A DNA stretch of 64,000 nucleotides, taken from contig NC_083710.1 in NCBI RefSeq assembly GCF_033118175.1, forward strand, positions 43,617,501 to 43,681,500. The letters run 5' to 3'. Shown here one piece after another: positions 46,136-57,549 of the stretch. The position numbers and the translations under genes are program-made. Numbering within the stretch: the first letter of the stretch is position 1; each line of letters starts with the position of its first letter. Source of the stretch: Dama dama. Lineage: Eukaryota > Chordata > Mammalia > Artiodactyla > Cervidae. A model generated the notes under the pieces. It ran no database searches. It was not told the DNA's origin and saw nothing but the letters and a program-made list of their open reading frames with translations.

Positions 46136-47594
46136 TTATATATGCTAACTATAAAGCATTGGTGGCTAAACTCATTAGAAGAGAATTTATCAGAGTGAAG
46201 CAGATTCCTCAGGAGATATCATTTATAATAATATAAATTCAATTATGAGAGGGATAGTCCTTTATTTTTGTGTACAAAGCTGCAACTTTTAAAATCATTC
46301 AGTTTAAATACCCTGTTTATTGAATTATTGCCAGAAACATACATAACTTCCATATATTTGTCAGGAACGTTTATGTAAGATTCCAAGGTCTTTTATGAGC
46401 TAGCTGGAAGGGAAAATTTCTTAACAGGAACCATCCTTGCTGCTCAGTTCTTCAGAAAGCCCCTTCCTCAATCTGCTCCTTTCTCAATTCATCAACACCC
46501 AACTTACTTTTCTAAAAAGTAGACATATACTGAAAATATATACATGATAATCCAATTACTGCACAAGGCATTTTTACTGAACCTGTATATATCTGACTAA
46601 AGTCACATTTGCTTGTAATCAAGCATACATCAGTAACATGCCAGATTCAGATTACATCTAGAATAAATTCCTTCAGCCTAGTGAAATAAAGAAGTCTGAT
46701 AAGATAATCCCACTCCAAAGTGCTTGGTACACATAGACTTCCCTTTCCTTGAGGCTTTAGTTCCTGGTCAATTATGGATAAGGAATCATGCTATATGAGA
46801 CAAAAACATACCCACACAAAAGGAAAAAAAAACAACAGAAAGTTTCTGGCACAGTCCCTTATAAATTTGTTCTTTCCATTCACACATTTTTTTTGTATGT
46901 GTAGTAATTCATCATAGTATTCCTCTATACAATTTTCACTATATTTAATATAATAAAAATCAATGCAGAAAAGTAAGCTCTGTATCTCAGATCTAGCTTG
47001 ATTTTGAATGGAGTTAAGAAATGAACATGAATCCCTATATATTACCTATCTGTTAAACTCTGAAATATGAGCTTTTCCAAAAGATATAAATCATAAAACT
47101 AAAAATCTTTCATGCAAAGCCTATATTACTACAGAATACCTTGAACCTCCTTATAAGTGGGAAAAAAGGTTGCAAGTAATGGTTAAAGAAAAAACCTACA
47201 GTGACGGGTTTATGGATGTTTCAGAGAAAGGTTCCTGTAATGTTTCAGTCTGAAAGTCTCTTATAATCCCCATGGCAACAACCCTTTACTAATTCTGTTC
47301 AAATTTCTAGGGAAGTGAAACTGATTTTAAATATTTCTGCTAAATCAGATTTTATTGTACAAACAGGGCTAACATTTAATTTTAGAATCATTAGTATTTA
47401 AGTTACACATGCACACACAGGAACCAGAAACAATATATTATAACTTTCAAATTTTGTACATTTCGATCACTTCAGTTTTTTTCTGTCATATAACATAGAA
47501 AGGATCTCTTAAAAAGCTGATTTGACAGAATAGTTTTAAGCAAAAAAAGTTATTAAAGTTCAAAGAAAAATTCTGTTTAGGAAGTTTTATCAGT
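46136..47594. other. Unassigned AT-rich DNA
   Basis: No gene or named repeat. Confidence 0.5.
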
Positions 47595-47760
47595 ACTATT
47601 TATCATACACTTTCTATGTTTTAGGCAGTATTCTAACCTCTTTCAAATATTAATTTATTATTATTGCACTCATATAAGCATTATAGAAACATTAATATAT
47701 TTACTATTTCTGTTTCACAAATGTTGAGACACAAAATCACTGACTTAAAATAAAAATATA
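47595..47760 (-). mobile_element. MIR fragment
   Basis: Reversed MIR-like order: 'ttctatgttttaggcagtat', 'tctaacctctttcaaatatt', 'atttctgtttcacaaatgtt' and gagacacaaaatcactgac. Diverged. Confidence 0.5.
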
Positions 47761-48911
47761 GGGAACAAAGACAAAAATTCAGTAATGACCACTGAAGACT
47801 AAAGAAGCTTTGTAATTCCACCTTCATCTCCATTATCTTTATGTATATTTCATCCTTCTTAGGTATGATGACTCTTCAATGAATTATTCCTCTGTTATTG
47901 ACAGTGTCTGCTCATCTCTTCATATTTTCTGTTTAATATTCAATCAATAATAACAATATTTGTTCAAAAATTACAATTGAGAAATCAAACTTGCTACCAA
48001 GAACCCAGGAACAATATCCTAAGAAAAAAATATAAAATTTGGATCATTTGCTGTTTTGTAATATGTATTATTATTACTTCTCAAATAAAATAGTATTAAT
48101 ATTTATCAATTTATTAGATGATTACACTTTAAAACTTGAAGTTTTTGTTTTCTAGTGATTTCTATAAATAATTGTAAGGAAATAGTATTTTGTTTCCATT
48201 CATTTAATTTACCGGGGAAAATGGTAAGTTCTGGCTGAGGCTTTTTGACAAGAGTGGCAAGTTGAAACCATTCAGCAATTAAAGTACATATTGAAATATA
48301 GAAAAAGTAAAATGTTTCAAAAGCATAATGAATAAACACTGTTAATGTAAAGAAGGAAATGCCTACCAGCTGTGATTACAACAATAGGTGTGATATGTGC
48401 CTCAGTTAACTTGACAGTTTAATTGAAATTGGACACCTAGGATCATTTCTGTCCACTGAAAAAATCTCCATGAACAGTTCATCAGAGTTGAGTTCAAACC
48501 ACTGACAAAAGTGGCTATGAAAATACAGTAAATGTAGTTTCACTGAGTACATTGATAGTTAGATTACAAACATTTCAAGGTTTTTAAGTGTAATTAATTC
48601 ATCTACTATTTAGTAGGTAATCTATTACTTAATAATTAATGAAGGTGGCAAACACCAATTTTAGGTGCAATAATCATTTGCCACTCTAATGAAAAGTCAT
48701 TTAAGTTTATAAGGTTTTTTTGAGAAAAATAAGAATCAAGGCCAAATAGGGAAGCTTTGGGGGAAAATGATTCATGTTCACTGGGTTATAGGTAGATGTT
48801 AGTATATTTTCACAGTATAATAATTGTAATGGTATTGAAAGATGTATTCATTTTTAAGTAGTGTAAAAAATGATTACTGAAAAGCCAAATAAAAGCCAAA
48901 TACAAGAGATT
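47761..48911. other. Unassigned AT-rich DNA
   Basis: No gene or named repeat. Confidence 0.5.
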
Positions 48912-49168
48912 AGAAATGGTATACTTCCATGTGTATGAAATGTCCAAAAAAAAAAAAAACAACAGGTTAATTTAGTGGTTGTCTTGGGGCAAAGCTAGAG
49001 AGGAGATGAACAGTAAACAGGCACAAGGGATCTTCACTGGGACTAAAATGTTCCCAAACTGACAGTGACAGTTGCACAACTTGCTAAATTTACTAAAAAT
49101 TGTGGAACTGAACACTTAAAATGAATCACTGATATCTAAAATATACCTCAAAAAAGTTGTAAAAAAAT
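48912..49168 (+). mobile_element. Old L1 (L1M-type) 3' end
   Basis: Typical L1M 3' UTR order: 'tatacttccatgtgtatgaa', 'tttagtggttgtcttggggc', 'cagttgcacaacttgctaaa', 'tgaacacttaaaatgaatca', and a terminal aaaaaagttgtaaaaa. A pure A-run at about 48946-48959 interrupts it. Confidence 0.75.
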
Positions 49169-49576
49169 ACTCACTTTTAAAAGATAATGAAACTGATGTG
49201 GTTTCCTACTTAAACTAGTCATCTGCTGTAAAGTTGAAACACGTGTTCTGAATATATTACTTATAGTCTATGAAACCAAGTTTTCTCATCAATTAAATAA
49301 GGATAAGAACAACTTGGCTCTGGTGCTTTTGAGGGCTAAAAAAAAAATCCATGAATAAAGAAAAGTGTGAAATTCAATGCTTAATAATTACTAGGTATAG
49401 TAGTTCTGGTACTGATGTGAATTCACCAAAACCAAAGAGAAATTTTAACTGTCCTTAATGGACTAGTAGAGAATGGTAGTCAGAGAATAAAATGGTTTGT
49501 ATTGATTAGAATTCTCATCCAGGATACCTTACCGCTCAGAGATGAGAGAAAACATCTCATCTAAGATTATGGCCAG
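49169..49576. other. Unassigned DNA
   Basis: 49265-49320 resembles a MIR middle ('agttttctcatcaattaaat') but is weak. Otherwise nothing. Confidence 0.4.
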
Positions 49577-49655
49577 TCACAAAAAGAAATAAAAAAGAAG
49601 AAAGGAAGAAAGAGAGAAAGAAAGGGAGAAAGAAGTGAGATAGAACGGAAGGAAA
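49577..49655 (+). repeat. Purine-only tract (GAAA/GGAAA-rich)
   Basis: About 80 bases almost entirely A and G on the plus strand, with only scattered T and C at the right end. Confidence 0.85.
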
Positions 49656-49915
49656 GAACTTACTAATTCACCAGATTTGACATATCTTTGATCTTGAATT
49701 AAAGAAAAATATAAATGATGAAAACGTGTGCAAAGTATCTCTGCAATAGTAAAATATTATATATACATAACATTTAAAATTCTGTGCATATTTTCAAAGA
49801 ATTACGGGCAAATACATTTTGATGTATGCTTATGTAAGGTTTCATTTAATTGTCTTTAAAATATTTTTTGTCTCTTTTCAAATCAATCTTGATTCCTGGG
49901 ATGAGTGGTGAAGTA

Positions 49916-50112
49916 AAGTGAAGTGAAAGTCACTCAGTCGTGTCTGACTCTTTGCAACCCAATGGACCATATTTTCCCTGGAATTCTCCAGGTCAGAATA
50001 CTGGAGTGGGTAGCCTTTCCCTTCTCCAGGGGAGATTCCCAACCCAGGATTCGAACCCAGATCTCCCACATTGCAGGCAGATTCTTAACCAGCTGAACCA
50101 CAAGGGAAGCCC
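49916..50112 (-). mobile_element. Bov-tA SINE, left unit of a partial tandem
   Basis: Complete reversed copy from gaagtgaaagtcactcagtc to cacaagggaagccca. The next SINE unit follows with no spacer. Confidence 0.93.
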
Positions 50113-50231
50113 AAGAATACTGAAGTGGATAGCCTATCTCTTCTCCAGGAGATCTTCCCGACCCAGAAATCCAACCCGAGTCTCCTGCATTGCAGACGGA
50201 TTCTTTACCAACTGAACTATCAGGGAAGCCC
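50113..50231 (-). mobile_element. Bov-tA head fragment, right unit of a partial tandem
   Basis: Starts inside the Bov-A body at 'agaatactgaagtggatag' and runs through the tRNA-like head to ctatcagggaagccc. On the sense strand the order is head plus partial body, then a complete Bov-tA. The two heads differ at many sites, so this is not a recent simple duplication. Confidence 0.92.
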
Positions 50232-50249
50232 TGATATGTGGTAGAGATT

Positions 50250-50350
50250 AAAAAAAAAAAAAAAATTCCTGGCTGAACCATATAGGAGCTGTGTGACCTT
50301 GAAAAAGGCTCAACAGTGAGCCTTAATTTTCTCAGAAACAGGATAGAAAT
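50250..50350 (+). mobile_element. A-run followed by a MIR fragment
   Basis: A pure A-run (50250-50265), then 'ggagctgtgtgaccttgaaa' and 'gagccttaattttctcagaa', matching the MIR centre. Confidence 0.6.
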
Positions 50351-52200
50351 CAAACTTAAAACATTTTTGTGGTACTCAAACATACTATCTTATGTGAAAT
50401 TAATTTATAAATTTATATGGCTATTGGCAAAAAATTAAAGTTTTATTATTCTCTTTGTAAGGAGAAAGGGCATATCAGGCAAAGTCTGTTGGAAACATAA
50501 GGGTGAACAGGAAATTACACCTTTGTAATGTCACTTCACAAGGATCATCTGGTACATGACAGCAGCAAAAGGACATAGGTAAACTTAAAAAAAAAAGAAA
50601 TCAAACAACAAATATTGAGAACTGCATATGTCAAAGAGTTTAAATTTAAAGCTGCCCTATTTTATTTGGCTGGCCCTGACTATTTATTTGCATGTCCACT
50701 AACACCATCAATTATATATGTGATGGAGAGCATTTCATTAAAGTGATCAATATATTTCTTCCTATGGCAAAATGTATGTCTTAATGTGTTATTTTATACT
50801 GCACACGATAAGGAAGCAAAAATATTTCTAGGTTTTAACCTTTATTGTAGGAGGAAGTGGTTCCAAAGAGAGTTCATTTTCTCAAAAAAATAGCTAGCAC
50901 TGAGAAAAGAGTATTGAATTCCTTTCACTTGAAATACTTCAAAACTATTTTCAAAGAATATTTAGTAGGAGTTGCATAAAGAGTCAAATAATTTATATAA
51001 ATTTAGTTATTACCCAGAGCCACAGGTCCCTGGGAGATTTCATAGATGGGCTTCACATAGCCGATAGAAACTTTGAACAATTTGTAATTCTTAAAAAAAT
51101 ATATGTGAATATAAGAATTTTTCTGCAGTGTGCATTGATAGTGTTGAAATGATGCTCAAAAGAGTTCCGAGTACAAATGCTTAAATACTGTTGGTTTTGA
51201 AATAAAATGTTTAAAGTAACAAATATATTTCTAACCATTTATATGCTTAAGGCTTTTGCACATTTCCAAAATGATTGAAATAAGTAATCACCAAAAGGCA
51301 TAATATTACATGCATGAATTTAATATATACATTTAAGAATAGCCTCTCAAATGCACCAATTAACAGTTATGATTTATGAATGGATTAATTCTATCACTGC
51401 TAATTTTCTCTTGTTAAGACAAGAGGTAATAATGCAAAGAAAGTCACAAACAATTGTCAAAACAAAATTTTGCCAGTATTTATTGTTTTCAACATTTTAA
51501 AAATAAATATTATTTCTAATATTTAATCTTATTATTAAATATATATTTATACTTAAAGTGGCAAATAGTAACTTTTCTGGGCTGTAAGAACATTACATTT
51601 GTACATCAAATATTATTTGTATAACAAAGTCACAAAAATTTCAGATCTTGTTTTTGCCATTGTATATTGAACACACTTTTTACTATTTTGCAAATAAGTA
51701 TGTAAAGAAGAAAAATAAACAAAATAAAATAATAAAATCAACCATAACATGCACCTTGCCATATAATAAGATTAACTAACATTTTATTTAAAAATATATA
51801 AATTATAATTACTTATATACATTTCAAAAACAACTCCATCATCAGTCTTTGGTCACTCATTTATCCATAAAGTATTTGTGCTTGCTACAAACCAGCAATT
51901 TTGCCAGAATTCTTCTGAATTTTCAACATGTTATTAAACCTCATTAGGTGTACAAAACTTCCAGTTTTACCCAATCTACCCCAAAGAAACACAGTCATCT
52001 TACAGATCTTCTGTGCAAAAGAATGTAGTACAGCATGAAAAACACATCAAATTATGTGTAAAGATCCCACTTGGTGAAAATAATCATCATAATGTAGGTG
52101 AGCAAAAAGTATTTATTAAATAAATGATGTGTAGAGTTGTTTTTCCCCTGATATAGTTCTTTTAAAGTAACCTAAAATAAAATAGTGATTCGTTTACACT
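50351..52200. other. Unassigned, very AT-rich DNA
   Basis: No gene or named repeat. Several A/T-only stretches near 51500-51550 and 51780-51820. Confidence 0.5.
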
Positions 52201-52210
52201 AATTGGGGAA

Positions 52211-52407
52211 AAGACCCTGATGCTGGGAAAGACTGAAGGCAGGAGGAGAAGGGGATGACAGAGGACGAGATGGTTGGATGGCATCACTGACTCAATGGAC
52301 ATGAGTTTGAGTAAACTCTAGGAGACGACGAAGGACAGGGAAACCTGGAATGCTGTAGTTCATGGAGTCACAAAGAGTAGGACAAAACTGAGTGACTGAA
52401 CAACAAC
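52211..52407 (+). mobile_element. BovB 3' end with 10-bp target-site duplication
   Basis: The last ~197 bases of BovB from aagaccctgatgctgggaaa, with a (CAA)n tail. Bounded by a perfect AATTGGGGAA at 52201-52210 and 52408-52417. A rare case here in which a BovB insertion has both borders fixed. Confidence 0.94.
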
Positions 52408-52556
52408 AATTGGGGAATCCTGAATTTTTTATATGCTCATGAGTAAATGGTTACTTGTACATTTTCAAAACCCAAGCACTGTGCTCTGCTAAAGGAAATA
52501 TGTTTAAATATTAAAAGCAACTATATTAAAAATAATGACCCTAGTGTATCATACTT

Positions 52557-52800
52557 CAGTTCAGTCGCTCAGTCGTGTCCGACTCTTTGCGACCCCCTGG
52601 ACTGCAGCACGCCAGGCCTCCCCGTCCATCACCAACTCCCAGAGTCCACCCAAACCCATGTCCATTGAGTCGGTGATGCCATCCAACCATCTCATCCTCT
52701 GTCGTCCCCTTCTCCTGCCCTCAATTGTTCCCAGCATCAGGGTCTTTTCCAATGAGTCAGCTCTTCGCATCAGGTGGCCAAAGTACTGGAGTTTCAGCCT
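52557..52800 (-). mobile_element. BovB 3' end, inverted relative to its neighbour
   Basis: Reversed BovB terminal ~244 bases, starting with ttcagttcagtcgctcagtc. It is near consensus, with an open C-terminal frame at 52561-52770 (69 codons of the BovB C-terminus) and many CpGs retained, so it is young. No clear target-site duplication. Confidence 0.94.
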
Positions 52801-54735
52801 TATGCTTAGATTGATAAAAATATTAATTAGTCATAATAATTCCAAAGACTCTACCTATTCAAAATTTTAAAATAGAAAATTGATATATTTTATATATATA
52901 TTCTGATTATATAATAGATAACTGCTTATCTATAAATAAATATATATCTACATATATTTGCTTATCTATAAATAACAAAAAATAAATTTTTACAGTGCAG
53001 AAAATTGTTTCAGTAATTTTCCATATAAATATATGCATATAAATATTCTTCTATTTATTCATGCATGTAGTTTATAAGATATTTATATTATATAAATAAA
53101 TATTTGACCAAATAACAATATAGAGATGCATCTCTAAGATTAGGCACTTTATTTCTAGTCACCAAAAACAAAATTAAATATATAGACTAAATTATTTGGT
53201 GCCTCCTTTTCTCCCTCCACTTCTTCTGTTAAAAATCACTTGCTTTTTCAAAAATGTGACTAATAATACTTGATATTCCACATTAATATCAGAATGCATT
53301 TTGAAGTTAAAGTAAGTGGTGAAAGTTATTTGTATTTATTTTGTTAATGTATTTTAATGTTTTAACAAAATATGCATTATTTTTGAATAAAAATATGGCA
53401 AAATCTGGAAGGAATTATATCTCAGGAAAAAATATGAAAGAGGAAAGGAATGGATAGAAATTCTGGATAGCATTAAAACAGAAAACAATTTCAAATATGT
53501 AATTAAATGGGAAAATACATATTTGGAATCACTTTTTCCTTCTTATATGGAAAAAGCATCCTGTTATTCCTGTTTGTTTAATATTTAACTAAGATGCCAA
53601 CAAGCCATTTGCCCAGCTTCTGATGGTTCTAAGATGTGATTACTTTGGTATTCAAAATACTTTTCATTACATGGATGGAAAGTAAATTTAAAAACCATTC
53701 TGTTATGTGTGTAGAATGAAAATGCCAATGAAAGCTAAAAATATTTTCATTTAATTATATTTGTTGAATGGACCTGAGTGAATTTACATTTTTAAGGGAA
53801 AAACATCTGCAAAAACAAAATAAAATATAAAATCTGATAAAATGGTTAGAATGAGCTAAATCTCTCTGAGTTAAAGATAACTTTAAGACTGAGAGTAATT
53901 TTGTAACATGCCTTCTGCATTTATGATTAGTAAGTTTTCATCTTGGCTAATTCAAATGAATATCATGGAATAAATGGAACCTTTTCATATGAAAACTATT
54001 TGGACCTTTTAATGACATCAATTTTTGCTTGTTTTTAATAAATATAGAAATAAAATAATCAATCTGTGACTGAGAGAATTATTTGTGATAAAATTTAATT
54101 CAACTCTCCACTTCTTATAGTTGTAAATCTAAACATAAAACACAGCAAATGCATATTTATCCCTCCACAGCAATACAGAGTACATGTTTTTCTCTGTGCA
54201 AGTAGCCAAGTGGTTGGATTTCAACATGCTTCAGAGTGATATTAAAAACTGTGGTAATATAGAGATTGCCTCATAATCTGATTTTTCTTAGCAAAATAAG
54301 AGAGTCTATCTCTCAGTGGACTAACCTGAACCAAACATGGATATTTATATTTACTGCACTTGAGAGTCCAACCTTATATGTCAATTGAATGTCAAATAGT
54401 AATGTATGTCAAACTTTTTTCTTAAATATCAATGTAACTTCGGTAAATGGAGTGTAAAAAAGTTTGATTAACAGATCTGCATATACTTTCTTCACATTAC
54501 CTCCATGCAGCTGCTTCTCTGCAGTCTAGAACACTCTGTTAAGTGTAAATTGCTTGATATTCCAGTGCTGGAAATTGGACATAGTGAGTAACTAGGGTTT
54601 TGAGGGGAAAGTTCATTTGGTATCTTTTCGCCAGGTTTCATAAGTGTGAGCAATTCATCACTTAGGTAAACAGCCCCATGATTAAACAAGAGCTCTTCAC
54701 CACACTGCATATGTTTTAACTTATCATGTATCAGT
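52801..54735. other. Unassigned, very AT-rich DNA
   Basis: No gene. A loose 36-base-period duplication (tgcttatctataaata at 52923 and 52959) sits in a TA-rich stretch. Confidence 0.5.
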
Positions 54736-54747
54736 AAGATTAAGCTG

Positions 54748-54972
54748 CATGCATGCTCACTCGCTTCAGTCGTTTCGACTCTCTGTGCGAGTCTATGAAC
54801 TGTAGCCTGGCAGGCTCCTCGGTCCATGGGATTCTCCAAGCAAGAATACTGGAGTGGGTTGCCATGCCCTCCTCCAGGGGATCTTCCCCACCCAGGGATC
54901 GAATCTGCAGAGTCTCCTGTGTCTTCTGCATCGCAGTCGGATTCTTTATCACTGAGCCACCAGGGAAGCCCC
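54748..54972 (-). mobile_element. Bov-tA SINE, expanded-head variant, 12-bp target-site duplication
   Basis: Full reversed copy bounded by a perfect AAGATTAAGCTG at 54736-54747 and 54973-54984. The head is lengthened by about a dozen bases between the boxes (region 54905-54935). The 160-codon minus-strand frame that runs through it (54492-54974) is a chance frame through the SINE and its flank. Confidence 0.96.
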
Positions 54973-54984
54973 AAGATTAAGCTG

Positions 54985-56869
54985 AGGGACTCTTTATCAG
55001 AAAATCAGAGAACAATTTCAAAAAAATTTCACAAACAAATTCAACACAAAATGTCAATGTTGTAGAAAACAATTTCTAAACTTTATTGTGAATTTTAAGG
55101 TACATTTAGTAATGATGTTTTCCTTAATATAATTAAGTAAAATAACTGGGAAAGAAATGCACATACTACTTTTTTAAAGCAAGGATAAGTACAGACTTTT
55201 GAGGCCACAATATACACAATTATATGAGTGCAATAAATTTCCAAATACATCAAGTATATATCTGTTTAAATAAATAGTAGAATACTTGATTCAACATATG
55301 TGAGAGTCATATCGATTACACCAAAAAACTTTTACAAGATATAGTGAAAAATGGAATGTTATACATTTTGATATACAACTTTTTAAATACTTTATATATG
55401 CATTACTTAATTCAAATTGTAGTGTACAAAAGTCCATTTTAATAAGGACAAGTTTTGTGTTAACACTGTTCAGCAAATATAGATATTAAGATGCATCCCT
55501 ATACATATTACTAAATTCCCATTCAACATAAATCACTAGCATGGGAAGAAAAAAAAAATCTACCAATTATTAACAGTAATCATTTTATTAAGAAATTATC
55601 AAAATAACACACTGAAACATTATTTTGGTTATTTAAAATCTAAACTATATCAGGTAATTCTTGAGCCCAATTTTTTGTGTGTATATAAAAACTTAATTTG
55701 AAGTCAAAATAGAAAGATATTGCTACATTGAATTTCTTTATCTATTCTTCACTCTATTTGAAATAATACCTTGAATTATCAGTTTTTCATTGGGAAATTT
55801 TTCCCTATAATTTTTTCAATAACAATGCTTTGTGTAGTGCCTTACAATGAATCTTAAGAGATCATTTCATGAAGTAGGAATAGAATATACTGCATTGTGG
55901 GTACTACAGAATAATGGTATTATAGGAACGGGTGATGTCAAGTGTTTACACTTATAATTATTCATATATTGTAGCACAATAAGGGAGATTATTTTAAGCC
56001 ACATTTTGCCATATTTAGCCTACAGTTACATATGACAATTTGTTTGGATTATGTAAAAGTGTGGCTATTTTGCAGAAGTAAAACTGAATATAAATACCAG
56101 GGTAGTTGTTATTTTTTAATTGAAAACAAATGTTTTATTTTCTGTAAGGTTCCTTTAATAATAAAAGACAGAACAGAGAAAGAATTAAGCATATCCACTT
56201 ATCTTAGAGTAGTGAAGTGGGGAGAGGGACAAGGCAATGATCATTCTCTAAAAATTACATGGGCAATAATAATTGAAAGATGCATTTGCATTTAAATAAT
56301 GAACAATGTGCTTATTTGACTATGTCTACAGAAGCTGCCTAGTAATATTAGAATACAAGCATAGAATGATTAGGAGCATATTATCATTTTCTTTTTACAT
56401 TTTGACTATAAAAGCAATATAAAGAAACCTGTCGGCTGTGAACTGATATTGCATTTTTATATTAGAATATTAGGATATTAGCATATGTAAAAACAAGCAA
56501 AACACGTTAAATCTCCTAAACCTCCCCAGTACCAATTGCCCACCATTTTAATGGAGCAGCACCACATGTCAAGCACCCAGTCAATCTCTGTAACTCACCA
56601 AGTTGCCTTTTATTGGTCAGAATGAAAAGCATAGAAATTTTCTTTCAAAAGTCAGTTGATAATAGGGAGGCTATATAGAGGACACACAAACATGCAGACT
56701 TAATTCACTTTTAGTGAGGCCATAACCCTATAAGGCATGAATTTTGCCTTACTAACTATGGCACCTTATTTTTCTGTCAGAGAGAAATATCCTCAGAGTT
56801 ATTAATTTATTTATTTTAGGAAGAAATGTGATCACTTTTGAGTAGGGGTATTACTTCCGTCCATATTTA

Positions 56870-56875
<6 letters not shown>
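54985..56875. other. Unassigned AT-rich DNA
   Basis: No gene or named repeat. An 87-codon plus frame at 56032-56295 has no recognisable feature. Confidence 0.5.

Positions 56876-56914
<39 letters not shown>
56876..56914. repeat. (TG)n microsatellite, pure
   Basis: About 19 uninterrupted TG units; long and pure enough to be highly variable. Confidence 0.95.
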
Positions 56915-56916
<2 letters not shown>

Positions 56917-57303
56917 GTGTTCAGGGTAGTAAAAGATTAGATATAATTCAAGCAACATGTGATTGCCAAAGAGTAATCTCATTTCTTGCTCTGTAAAATG
57001 AACAGGGTTTAATTAAGCAAATTGCTATGTCTTCTCCGCACTATGTGCCTTGAAACCTTGACAGGAGCGAAGCATTGGTTTAACTATAAAGTATGTGGAG
57101 GTACACACTCAGTGAAGACAGTTCCAGGCTGTTGACTACTCTCTCAGAATCTAAGAAACTAAATAACAGAACTTCAAATATTCTTTCTTAACTTTTTGAA
57201 GTTAAGTGAATATAAACAAGGTTTAAACTGGGTAACACACTTAGTGAAAGCTTAAAGACAATCATCTCATTTTATCTGCATCTAGAACCCCATCATTACG
57301 GTT
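56915..57303. other. Unassigned DNA
   Basis: Nothing recognisable. Confidence 0.5.
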
Positions 57304-57313
57304 AATATACTTC

Positions 57314-57539
57314 TCATTCTTGTTGTTTAGTCACTGAACCCTGTCAGACTCTTTTGCAACCCCATGGGCTGTATCCCACCAGGCTCCTCTGTCCATTGGA
57401 TTTCCCAGGCAAGAATACTGGAGTGGGGTGCCATTTCCTGCTCCAGGCAATTCTCTTGACTCAGGATTCGAACCTGCCTCTCTTGCATTTCGTGCAGTAA
57501 CAGACAGATTCTTTACCACTGAACCACCAAGGAAGTCCA
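57314..57539 (-). mobile_element. Bov-tA SINE with 10-bp target-site duplication
   Basis: Reversed copy with a TTGTTGTTT tail side at the left and ccaccaaggaagtcc at the right. Bounded by a perfect AATATACTTC at 57304-57313 and 57540-57549. Confidence 0.95.
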
Positions 57540-57549
57540 AATATACTTC

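Noticed and set aside
49892..50273. ATTCCTGG on both sides of the tandem Bov-tA as a target-site duplication
   Set aside because: It would place an A-run on the head side of the element and leave unrelated bases inside; likely chance.
49934..50383. 149-codon open frame on the minus strand
   Set aside because: It runs through the tandem Bov-tA units and an A-run; the peptide is translated SINE.
54492..54974. 160-codon open frame on the minus strand
   Set aside because: Its N-terminal half is translated Bov-tA and the rest is flanking DNA. No domain or codon signal.
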